This document shows, piece after piece, positions 1 through 5,588 of a stretch of 6,351 bases of DNA. Positions within the stretch are counted from its first letter, which is position 1; every line of letters starts with the position of its first letter. The notes under the pieces were generated by a model, which saw only the letters and a program-made list of their open reading frames with translations, had not been told where the DNA came from and did not search any database. Both the position numbers and the translations under genes were made by a program. Origin of the DNA: JAZSQT01 sp045538075 (GTDB lineage Bacteria > Chrysiogenota > Deferribacteres > Deferribacterales > Mucispirillaceae); contig JAZSQT010000173.1 of the NCBI GenBank assembly GCA_045538075.1, forward strand, positions 1 to 6,351. The letters run 5' to 3'.

Positions 1-44
1 GTACACTTTAGATTGTTTAAATGTGACTTGTTATAAAAACAAAG

Positions 45-76
45 AACCTCGATAGTCAATGACTACCGAGGTTTTT
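45..76. terminator. Intrinsic terminator, probably bidirectional
   Basis: A GC-rich hairpin in an AT-rich surrounding. AACCTCG (45-51) pairs with CGAGGTT (67-73), and TAGTC (53-57) pairs with GACTA (61-65). The two stems are separated by one A/C mismatch and closed by an AAT loop. On the plus strand the stem runs into five T (72-76). On the minus strand it is followed by a T-rich stretch (complement of 30-44), so it could end transcription from both sides. It lies about 135 bases beyond the stop of the ABC ATPase gene and is the best visible end for the FmdE/ABC operon. A plus-strand gene ending left of the window could share it. Confidence 0.7.
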
Positions 77-78
77 CG

Positions 79-95
79 TGCTCCCACCTGGAGCA
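79..95. repeat. Small GC-rich inverted repeat
   Basis: TGCTCC (79-84) and GGAGCA (90-95) form a perfect 6-bp inverted repeat around a CACCT loop. No T-run follows on either strand, so it is not a convincing terminator by itself. On the minus strand it reads CCAGGTGGGAGCACGA, which resembles the 3' end of a tRNA (T-stem 3' half plus acceptor strand). The matching stretch is short and no upstream tRNA body is present. Its role is unknown. Confidence 0.35.
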
Positions 96-208
96 TAAAA
101 TTGAAATAATATAAAATATCTTATCATCTCAAAATTAAACATAAATATATTTTTAACATTAATTTTAAAAGAAATTTCAAAATTTATAAAAGATAACTAT
201 ATAAAAAA

Positions 209-982
209 TTATAATTCTGGGTATATTATCTTTCTATTACTCATATTTCCTATTACATATTTTCCTGAGTATATATAACTTAATAATTCTTCTGTTAACA
301 CTTGGTTAGTATCGCCGTTAGATATAACTTCTCCTCTATACATTGCAACAACAACATCTGTAAACCATAAAATATGATTTGGTTCATGACTACATACTAC
401 GATAGTTTTACCTTGTTTACTTATTTTTTTAAGAATTTTCCATATCATAATTTGGTTATTAAAATCTAATGCACTTGTTGGTTCATCAAGAAACATAATT
501 GGAGTATTTTGTGCAACTGCCCTTGCAATTAAAGCCAATTGACGTTGCCCTCCACTAATTTCTGTAGCAGATAAATCAGCAATATCATCAATGCCTAACA
601 TATTTATTATATTGTCAACAATTTCATAATCATCTTTAGATAGCCCAAATATACTATTCATATAAGGGGTTCTACCCATTAAAACAATTTCTCTAACAGT
701 ATAAGGAAAAGATGGTTTATGTTCTTGAGGAACGTATGATATAAGACGAGCCGTCTCTAATACGCTCATTGTCTTTATTGATTTATTATTAATCAATATT
801 TTTCCAGTATATTGTTGTAAAAAATTAAGACAACATTTAAATAGTGTGCTTTTTCCACTACCATTAGGGCCTAAAAGTCCACATAATTGACCTTTTTCAA
901 TTTGAAAAGATATATTATTTAATGAAAAACGATTTTTATAACTAAAAGATAAATTTTTTATATCTAACATAACATTATTCAT
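209..982 (-). CDS. ABC transporter ATP-binding protein, FecE/BtuD/FhuC type (metal-chelate uptake)
   Basis: Cytoplasmic ATPase that powers a type II (BtuCD-like) importer for iron-siderophore, haem, corrinoid or a similar metal complex. All nucleotide-binding motifs are present in the 257 residues: Walker A GPNGSGKST (38-46), Q-loop Gln86, signature ISGGQRQ (142-148), Walker B IMFLDE (162-167), D-loop SALD (170-173) and H-loop His199. Length is normal for the family. The ATG overlaps the permease stop by four bases (ATGA, 979-982), and an AAGGG lies about nine bases upstream, so translation is probably coupled to the permease. A second in-frame ATG at codon 5 is less well placed. This is the last gene of the FmdE/ABC operon. 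Family and function are certain; the transported substrate cannot be read from the ATPase. Confidence 0.95.
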   Translation of the reverse strand: MNNVMLDIKNLSFSYKNRFSLNNISFQIEKGQLCGLLGPNGSGKSTLFKCCLNFLQQYTGKILINNKSIKTMSVLETARLISYVPQEHKPSFPYTVREIVLMGRTPYMNSIFGLSKDDYEIVDNIINMLGIDDIADLSATEISGGQRQLALIARAVAQNTPIMFLDEPTSALDFNNQIMIWKILKKISKQGKTIVVCSHEPNHILWFTDVVVAMYRGEVISNGDTNQVLTEELLSYIYSGKYVIGNMSNRKIIYPEL

Positions 983-1998
983 AAAAACATACCCTTACTT
1001 TTAGTTCTCAATAGCCATAATAAAAAAGGTGCACCAATTATTGATGTAATTATTCCAATAGGAATTTCAGCAGATGAAATTGTCCGTGATAATGTATCGC
1101 AAAAAATCAAGTATATTGCCCCCATAATAGCCGATACTGGAATTACAAATCTGTTATCTGGACCAACTATTAATCTTGCAGCATGGGGCATCATAAGCCC
1201 TACCCAAGTTATTATACCAACAGTTGAAACACAAACAGAAGTCATTAACGTTGCAATTACTATAAATAATGCCTTATATTTTTCTGGATTTACTCCCAAA
1301 CTTTTTGCCTCATAATCACCCATAGATAAGATATTTAATTTCCATGCAAAAACCCATATAACAATAAAAGAAGTTACGATTATTACAAAATTTATTGGAA
1401 TATCATTCCAAGTAGAATAATATAATCCTCCCATCATCCAAAAAGTAATTTCTCTTAATTGAGCATCTTCTGATATATATTTAAGAATTGATACTAATGC
1501 ACCAAATATTGAACCTACAATAACACCAGATAACACTAAACCTATTGCTGGAACTTCATTTTTATATTTTGCTAAAAAATATGATAATGACACTGCAACC
1601 ATAGAAAATATAAAAGCACTTATTTGAACTGCAATAAATACTTGAGGGAATAAAATACCAAGAGCAGCACCAAAAGCAGCTCCTGCAGATACTCCCAATA
1701 TAAAAGGTTCTACAAGAGGATTTCTAAAACAGCCTTGATATGCTGCTCCAGCTGAAGATAAGGCAATTCCAGCTAAAATTGCCATAATAATACGTGGTAA
1801 TCTAATATCCCAAATAATTACTTTATCCATATTTGAGGTATCTATTATGGATATATTAAATATTTTTTCTACTATTATTGAAAAAATATTTATAGCTGAG
1901 ATATTATAATTGCCTGCTATAAATGAATATATTGATACAAAAAATAAAATAATAATAAGTATGATTATCCATACATATTTCTTGTTATTAGAAATCAT
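979..1998 (-). CDS. ABC transporter permease, FecCD/BtuC family
   Basis: Inner-membrane channel subunit, expected to form a homodimer with about ten helices per chain, importing the metal complex delivered by the adjacent binding protein. Counting from the ATG at 1998 (339 residues), a hydrophobic first helix spans about 9-28. RLPRI follows at 66-70, then the family hallmark GAAYQGCFRNPLVEPFILG (84-102). Near the C-terminus come PHAARLIVG (271-279), which contributes to the ATPase-coupling region, and EIPIG (311-315) before the last helix. The start is uncertain. The ATG at 1998 overlaps the binding-protein stop by 11 bases, while an in-frame TTG at 2016 would add six residues. I prefer the ATG because the TTG has no better SD. 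Family assignment is certain; the substrate is unknown. Confidence 0.93.
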   Translation of the reverse strand: MISNNKKYVWIIILIIILFFVSIYSFIAGNYNISAINIFSIIVEKIFNISIIDTSNMDKVIIWDIRLPRIIMAILAGIALSSAGAAYQGCFRNPLVEPFILGVSAGAAFGAALGILFPQVFIAVQISAFIFSMVAVSLSYFLAKYKNEVPAIGLVLSGVIVGSIFGALVSILKYISEDAQLREITFWMMGGLYYSTWNDIPINFVIIVTSFIVIWVFAWKLNILSMGDYEAKSLGVNPEKYKALFIVIATLMTSVCVSTVGIITWVGLMMPHAARLIVGPDNRFVIPVSAIMGAIYLIFCDTLSRTISSAEIPIGIITSIIGAPFLLWLLRTKSKGMFL

Positions 1999-3157
1999 TT
2001 TCCACTGTCCAATCAAGTATTTGAGTGCTTCTTAATTCTTTTGCTTTTTTATCATCTACCCCATATACTTTTTTATAAAAATCAAGAACAAATTGATGGA
2101 CTTTAATATCCTTAAATAAATCAGGATACGTTGCTTTTGCAATAATCATCATATCAATTGGATATTCAACTCTTCTTGAACAATTCATTGGCGACCATGC
2201 CAAAGAATATACTTGCTTATTCTTTATAGCCTTTAATTCATTTAAAATTGTAAAATCAGGAGATTCAAGTAGTTCTTTTGCTGGGTGGTAACCATTTGAT
2301 GTTGGCAAAATAATTACGTCTGGATCTAATGAATAAATTTGCTCTGCACTCATTATAACGTTAGCACCCTTTGATTGATAAGCATTTTTACCATTAACAA
2401 TTTCTTCAATAATAAAGGATTCTGGAGTATTTACTCCAAATACATTTCCAGAACCACCTTTTTCTCGTGCTACTGGAGATAATCCTATATATAGGACTTT
2501 TACTTTATTTTTAATATTTTTAGTTCTTGATATAATAAATTCTTCAATTCCATTTAAATAATTATATAAATCAATTGCTTTATCTTTTTTGTTAAATATT
2601 TCTCCTATTATTCTTGCTTCATCTTTCATCGTAGAAAGTCCATTATTACCATAATAAGAAGGTGAAAATAAAACAATTAATGGAATTTTTAAAGATTCAA
2701 TTGTGTTAATTGTTTTATCTAATACTTCTTTATTAATACCTCTAACAGTGCAATCACCAACTCGTAAAATAACTAATTGAGGATTAGATTTTGCTAAAGT
2801 TTCATAATTTATGATATTACCTTGACTTGAATTTACACATGGAAGGTCATTAAGCCATGGGTGTAAGAACTTCATAGTATTTAATCCATTTACAGAATAT
2901 TTTTCTCCTTTAGTAGTTATAAAATCGTATTTATAATCTCTTTTCATAGACCATGAACCGATAGAAATAACTTTATCTATTTCGCCAAGATGGGTAAGAA
3001 CTCCTTCTATAAAACCGTCATCTATAGTTGCTATCCTTTCAATATTTTTTGGAATTTTAATCTCTTTATTCCTCATATCTTTAATTATTATAAAATCATT
3101 AGCATATGAATTTACAGAAAACATGAAAATAAATAGTATAAAATATATTTTTTTCAT
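1988..3157 (-). CDS. Periplasmic metal-chelate-binding protein of the ABC importer (FecB/BtuF/TroA-like fold)
   Basis: Solute receptor that captures the substrate in the periplasm and hands it to the FecCD permease. Residues 1-19 form a typical Sec signal peptide: MKK, a hydrophobic core, then SYA before Asn20. There is no lipobox Cys, so the mature protein is probably soluble. IIKDMRNKEIKIPKNIERI (24-42) is the usual opening strand pattern of class III binding proteins. DPDVIILP (278-285) and the preceding region fit the C-terminal lobe. At 389 residues it is longer than typical BtuF or FhuD. The mature chain has Cys107, Cys136 and Cys326, the last within WSPMNCSRRVEYPID (321-335), a segment that could form part of the ligand cleft (inference). 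The start lies three bases after the FmdE stop. Its SD, AAGGAG at 3170-3175, lies inside the FmdE 3' end with a rather long 12-base spacer. Confidence 0.88.
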   Translation of the reverse strand: MKKIYFILFIFMFSVNSYANDFIIIKDMRNKEIKIPKNIERIATIDDGFIEGVLTHLGEIDKVISIGSWSMKRDYKYDFITTKGEKYSVNGLNTMKFLHPWLNDLPCVNSSQGNIINYETLAKSNPQLVILRVGDCTVRGINKEVLDKTINTIESLKIPLIVLFSPSYYGNNGLSTMKDEARIIGEIFNKKDKAIDLYNYLNGIEEFIISRTKNIKNKVKVLYIGLSPVAREKGGSGNVFGVNTPESFIIEEIVNGKNAYQSKGANVIMSAEQIYSLDPDVIILPTSNGYHPAKELLESPDFTILNELKAIKNKQVYSLAWSPMNCSRRVEYPIDMMIIAKATYPDLFKDIKVHQFVLDFYKKVYGVDDKKAKELRSTQILDWTVENDF

Positions 3158-3160
3158 AAA

Positions 3161-3670
3161 TTATATACACTCCTTACAGTAATACTTATCATCAATATTA
3201 GTAATAGCATTTTCAGCAGTAATCTCATTGCATTTATTACAAATTATAGATTTATATATTTTGGCTCTTGCTGGAAAGTCTCCTTTTGTGTCCTTAATAT
3301 CAAATAAATCTGAAGATGGTAGTAACAGAATTTTATTCATTTTTTCTTCTCTATTTGATAAATTTATATCTGCTTTCCATACTAAACGAATAGACTTATT
3401 GCTTTTCCTATCATAAACAGAAAAAGCATTTTTACCTTTATAATCAATTCTCATTGAACCACTACCAACAGTAGCTTTAAATATCACTTGAAAAGCATCT
3501 ATACCACAAGCATCAGTTTCAGAAACACATACAATATCTTCATCATCATTAACATCTTGAATGTTTAAAATCTCTTTTGCTAATATTGCAGCTTTATAAC
3601 CAATCGCAAGACCTGGACAAGCATGCCCATGAAAATCAACACATTTTTGCCATAAACTATCATCTATCAT
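3161..3670 (-). CDS. FmdE-family protein with C-terminal zinc ribbon
   Basis: A 169-residue cytoplasmic protein of the FmdE family, named after a gene co-transcribed with molybdenum formylmethanofuran dehydrogenase in methanogens but widespread in anaerobes without that enzyme. The N-terminal domain shows the family metal-site motif FHGHACPGLAIGYK (13-26; His14, His16, Cys18), TDACGIDAFQVI (52-63; Cys55) and GSGSMRIDYKGKNAFSVYD (69-87). A short C-terminal domain has two CxxC pairs, CNKC (144-147) and CKEC (165-168), a treble-clef/zinc-ribbon pattern. The ATG at 3670 has GGAG six bases upstream. It is the first gene after a strong promoter and leads the ABC uptake operon, which suggests that it binds, senses or delivers the imported metal or cofactor. 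Its biochemical activity is not established, so no gene symbol is given. Confidence 0.87.
   Translation of the reverse strand: MIDDSLWQKCVDFHGHACPGLAIGYKAAILAKEILNIQDVNDDEDIVCVSETDACGIDAFQVIFKATVGSGSMRIDYKGKNAFSVYDRKSNKSIRLVWKADINLSNREEKMNKILLLPSSDLFDIKDTKGDFPARAKIYKSIICNKCNEITAENAITNIDDKYYCKECI
3170..3175 (-). promoter_or_regulatory. SD of the binding-protein gene, embedded in the FmdE coding sequence
   Basis: AAGGAG is made by codons 166-167 (Lys-Glu) of the FmdE gene, within its last CxxC zinc-ribbon motif. The spacer to the ATG at 3157 is 12 bases, longer than optimal. With only three bases between the two genes, ribosomes terminating on FmdE probably re-initiate here. Confidence 0.6.
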
Positions 3671-3681
3671 AAATATCTCCG

Positions 3682-3707
3682 TAACACGAATTTATTAAAT
3701 CGTGTTA
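3682..3707. promoter_or_regulatory. Palindromic operator candidate over the start site of the FmdE/ABC operon
   Basis: A perfect 8-bp inverted repeat: TAACACGA (3682-3689), ten bases, TCGTGTTA (3700-3707). It touches the last base of the -10 box and covers the expected transcription start and first transcribed bases, a classic repressor position. The half-sites are 18 bp apart centre to centre, less than two helical turns. It does not match the Fur 7-1-7 pattern, and I do not recognise the regulator. As RNA it could form an 8-bp hairpin just upstream of the SD, but no T-run follows, so an operator is favoured over a terminator. Confidence 0.6.
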
Positions 3708-3735
3708 TTATCTGATTTATATTATATAAAGTCAA
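3707..3735 (-). promoter_or_regulatory. Sigma-70 promoter of the FmdE/ABC operon
   Basis: On the minus strand TTGACT (3730-3735) serves as -35 and GATAAT (3707-3712) as -10, separated by exactly 17 bases of AT-rich spacer. Each box differs from consensus at one position. Transcription should begin near 3700, about 30 bases before the FmdE ATG, giving a leader that holds the palindrome and then CGGAGA as SD. Confidence 0.75.
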
Positions 3736-3824
3736 GAGAAAATATATAAATTTTATGTTAATTATTTAATTAATAATAATTTTTTTTAACACTAAATAGA
3801 TTGTAAGGAATTTTTAAAGATGAT

Positions 3825-3854
3825 AAAAAAATCCCTGAAAAAAATCAGGGATTT
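3825..3854 (-). terminator. Intrinsic terminator of the ferritin-encapsulin operon
   Basis: A perfect 10-bp inverted repeat, AAATCCCTGA (3829-3838) and TCAGGGATTT (3845-3854), with a six-base loop. On the minus strand it is followed by a run of T (complement of 3825-3831). It begins seven bases after the encapsulin stop codon and separates the iron-storage operon from the FmdE/ABC operon. Confidence 0.9.
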
Positions 3855-3860
3855 AATATC

Positions 3861-4670
3861 TTAATCAAAAACAACTATCGCTTCTGGTCGTTTAATTCTT
3901 GGTAATATAGTTTCTATAATTCTAAATGTATGATTTAAATCTTTTAATTCAAGATAGGCAGCTGCCATATCTATACCTATTACTAAATCAACATTTTGAG
4001 GTTCAGCACTCAATAATACAGCTTGACGACCTTTAAGAATTGGGACAGTATATAAGCCCCTTAACTGGCTTTTAATTCTATCTCTTTCTATAACACCCGT
4101 TCCAGCTTGGATACGTTGAAGGTCGATATTTAATGCTGGGCTTACACACAAAATAAAATTACCAGTAATTCCATATTCTTGTAGTTTCATTACGCCACTT
4201 ACAATATCAGTATAAGCATTTTCTCCAACCTTCCAATCAGAAAGTTTTATTTTATTTATACCTTTTGCAGTCAAAATTCCTTCTGTTCCAGTATGCTTAT
4301 CTCCATAAAAAATTAGACTATCTTCTGTGTTAGATATACGTTGAGCTGCTGCCCAAACATTAGTAGTATCAAGAGGTATTCCTACTTGATTACTAACTTC
4401 AATATCTCTCCATGATATAGTAAAATCTTCAAATATTTGTGGAATTTCTGCAAATACTCTACCAGATGTTTTTACTATATTATCTTTTATATCCTCGTAA
4501 ACATTGCCTCTATCGTAAGCAATATTAGACACTCCAGCACCAAGAGGTCCATATATACTTAAAAATCTTCTACCAAAAAGATGTAATCTTGCACTATCAA
4601 TAATTACTGACGAAATTTTATTCCAAAATTTTATATCAAAGGGTGATGCTTCTCTTGATAAATAATCCAT
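3861..4670 (-). CDS. Family 1 encapsulin shell protein (Linocin_M18 / HK97 fold)
   Basis: Forms the icosahedral protein nanocompartment that packages the ferritin encoded just upstream. The 269 residues match family 1 encapsulins such as that of Thermotoga maritima in length and layout. The N-terminal MDYLSREASPF and helix lead into LFGRRFLSIYGPLGAGV (31-47), the conserved opening of these shells and the region that takes up cargo peptides. FTISWRDIE (83-91) aligns with the T. maritima segment carrying its flavin-binding Trp, and Trp87 here could play that part (inference from memory of the family). The C-terminal strand RPEAIVVFD closes the fold. The ATG lies two bases after the ferritin stop and has a strong AAGGAAGG SD. 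An intrinsic terminator follows at once. Older databases call such proteins linocin M18 bacteriocin; the cargo gene beside it makes encapsulin the correct reading. Confidence 0.95.
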   Translation of the reverse strand: MDYLSREASPFDIKFWNKISSVIIDSARLHLFGRRFLSIYGPLGAGVSNIAYDRGNVYEDIKDNIVKTSGRVFAEIPQIFEDFTISWRDIEVSNQVGIPLDTTNVWAAAQRISNTEDSLIFYGDKHTGTEGILTAKGINKIKLSDWKVGENAYTDIVSGVMKLQEYGITGNFILCVSPALNIDLQRIQAGTGVIERDRIKSQLRGLYTVPILKGRQAVLLSAEPQNVDLVIGIDMAAAYLELKDLNHTFRIIETILPRIKRPEAIVVFD

Positions 4671-4672
4671 AA

Positions 4673-5056
4673 TTAACCTTCCTTGCCTTTAATAAGGCTT
4701 CCTACAGTAAGTGATTTATCTGCTTCCTTTTTTGATGATGTAATATCTGGTTCTACAATACCTAACTCTAACATCATCTCTTTAACTTCATTTTCACCTT
4801 CAGCAAAATGTTCTGCTTCTTTAGGATCAAGATACCTTAAAAGTGCCATTAATTCACCAATGTGAGCTTTTTCTTCATCTCTAATATCGCCTAATACTTT
4901 TTTAACAACTTCATCATCAGTTGCTAAGACGTGAGCATCATACAAATATATTGCTTCAAGTTCACCAGCAATATCAAGTCTAATAGCTTGAATAAGCTCT
5001 TCTTTAGTTATTTTGCGTTTAATATTACCTGCAAAAGGGTTTACAAATGATGGCAT
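4673..5056 (-). CDS. Encapsulated ferritin-like protein (EncFtn) with cargo-loading peptide
   Basis: A small ferritin-family ferroxidase, expected to oxidise Fe(II) and deposit mineral inside the encapsulin shell. The 127 residues comprise a two-helix ferritin-like domain (about 17-98), an acidic linker and a C-terminal targeting peptide. Glu32, Glu34, Glu62 and His65 in LDIAGELEAIYLYDAH (27-42) and DEEKAH (60-65) correspond in position and spacing to the ferroxidase and entry-site ligands of Rhodospirillum rubrum EncFtn. Gly31 and Leu38 replace a Glu and a Trp there. LTVGSLI (116-122) is the canonical loading motif for family 1 encapsulins, here followed by a five-residue tail, KGKEG. The ATG at 5056 has AAGGAG six bases upstream. 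It is first in a two-gene operon with the shell. Two-helix EncFtn chains are active only as assembled dimers or higher rings. Confidence 0.93.
   Translation of the reverse strand: MPSFVNPFAGNIKRKITKEELIQAIRLDIAGELEAIYLYDAHVLATDDEVVKKVLGDIRDEEKAHIGELMALLRYLDPKEAEHFAEGENEVKEMMLELGIVEPDITSSKKEADKSLTVGSLIKGKEG
4677..4684 (-). promoter_or_regulatory. SD of encapsulin, embedded in the ferritin 3' end
   Basis: AAGGAAGG overlaps the last three ferritin codons (Lys-Glu-Gly), with a six-base spacer to the encapsulin ATG. The extra residues after the cargo peptide therefore also carry the ribosome site of the shell gene, which supports tightly coupled and strong translation of the shell. Confidence 0.65.
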
Positions 5057-5077
5057 ATATTACTCCTTAAACAAAAA

Positions 5078-5092
5078 TAGTAATTATTACTA
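5078..5092. promoter_or_regulatory. 7-1-7 palindrome, Fur/PerR-like operator candidate of the ferritin-encapsulin operon
   Basis: TAGTAAT-A-ATTACTA on the minus strand is a perfect 15-base palindrome of two 7-bp arms around one base, the geometry of Fur-superfamily boxes. It matches 10 of 14 defined positions of the Fur box TGATAATNATTATCA, and equally 10 of 14 of the PerR box TTATAATNATTATAA. It adjoins the -10 box and covers the expected start site. Iron- or peroxide-responsive control would suit an iron-storage operon. In such AT-rich DNA a chance palindrome is possible, so this is suggestive only. Confidence 0.5.
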
Positions 5093-5119
5093 ATATACTA
5101 AAAAAATTTTCTAATTCAA
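5092..5119 (-). promoter_or_regulatory. Candidate promoter of the ferritin-encapsulin operon
   Basis: On the minus strand TTGAAT (5114-5119) as -35 and TATATT (5092-5097) as -10 are 16 bases apart. Transcription would start near 5085, about 30 bases before the ferritin ATG. An alternative is a perfect TATAAT at 5135-5140, but it has no recognisable -35. No convincing terminator lies between YjbQ and this point, so some read-through from upstream genes is possible. Confidence 0.5.
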
Positions 5120-5160
5120 TAATTATTTTTATTTATTATAGCTTAATAAAATAAATTTTA

Positions 5161-5577
5161 TCATTCTCCTATTATTTTAATTAAAATTCTTTTATCTCTC
5201 TTACCATCATATTCCCCATAAAAAATTTGCTCCCATGTTCCGAAATCGAGACGACCATTAGTAACTGCAACTACTACTTCTCTTCCCATTAATTGTCGTT
5301 TTAAATGAGCATCAGCATTATCTTCAAAACCATTATGGTTATATTGACTATGGGGTTTTTCTGGTGCTAATTTTTCTAACCAAGTTTCAAAATCACTATG
5401 AAGTCCACTTTCATCATCATTAATAAAAACACTTGAAGTAATATGCATTGAGTTACATAACACTAAACCTTCTTCTATGCCACTTTCTTTTAAGGCTTTA
5501 TTTACTTCTGGAGTAATATTAATATATCCTCTACGTTTTGGATAATTTATTACTAACTCTTTTCTGTATGATTTCAT
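5161..5577 (-). CDS. YjbQ-family protein (UPF0047, secondary thiamine-phosphate synthase-like)
   Basis: A 138-residue cytoplasmic protein of the YjbQ/UPF0047 family, normally 130-140 residues and trimeric. Conserved blocks are GLVLCNSMHITSSVFIND (37-54; His45), DNADAHLKRQLMG (86-98; His91) and NGRLDFGTWEQIFYGEYDG (107-125). E. coli YjbQ can weakly replace thiamine-phosphate synthase when overproduced, but the physiological role of the family remains open, so the enzyme name should be taken as provisional. The ATG follows AGGAG (5586-5590) with an eight-base spacer. That SD overlaps the TAG stop of the transglycosylase gene, so the two are co-transcribed and probably translationally coupled. 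Nothing in the sequence links it functionally to either neighbour. Confidence 0.9.
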   Translation of the reverse strand: MKSYRKELVINYPKRRGYINITPEVNKALKESGIEEGLVLCNSMHITSSVFINDDESGLHSDFETWLEKLAPEKPHSQYNHNGFEDNADAHLKRQLMGREVVVAVTNGRLDFGTWEQIFYGEYDGKRDKRILIKIIGE

Positions 5578-5588
5578 TTAACATTCTC

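Noticed and set aside
1..36. Possible C-terminal tail of a plus-strand gene ending in TAA at 34-36
   Set aside because: Only 11 codons are visible, with nothing recognisable. The terminator just after it makes the idea plausible, but it cannot be supported from this window.
96..208. Further terminator or small gene between the ATPase stop and the left hairpins
   Set aside because: Only AT-rich sequence without a stable stem, SD-preceded frame or recognisable RNA.
3228..3416. 62-codon plus-strand open frame
   Set aside because: Lies wholly opposite the well-supported FmdE gene, with no family resemblance and no SD; a shadow frame.
3820..3864. Plus-strand mini-ORF of 14 codons and a stop, with AAGGAA nine bases upstream
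   Set aside because: It is made of the terminator hairpin itself and its A-tract, and has no visible plus-strand promoter; most likely coincidence.
3861..4670. Linocin M18 bacteriocin or protease
   Set aside because: The upstream ferritin carries a canonical encapsulin loading peptide, which makes a shell protein the coherent reading.
4683..4865. 60-codon plus-strand open frame
   Set aside because: Antisense shadow of the encapsulated ferritin gene, whose codons and motifs are clearly real.
5132..5150. TTTATTA-TAGCT-TAATAAA inverted repeat downstream of YjbQ as a terminator
   Set aside because: The stem is entirely A/T with no strong following T-run; too weak to call in such AT-rich DNA.
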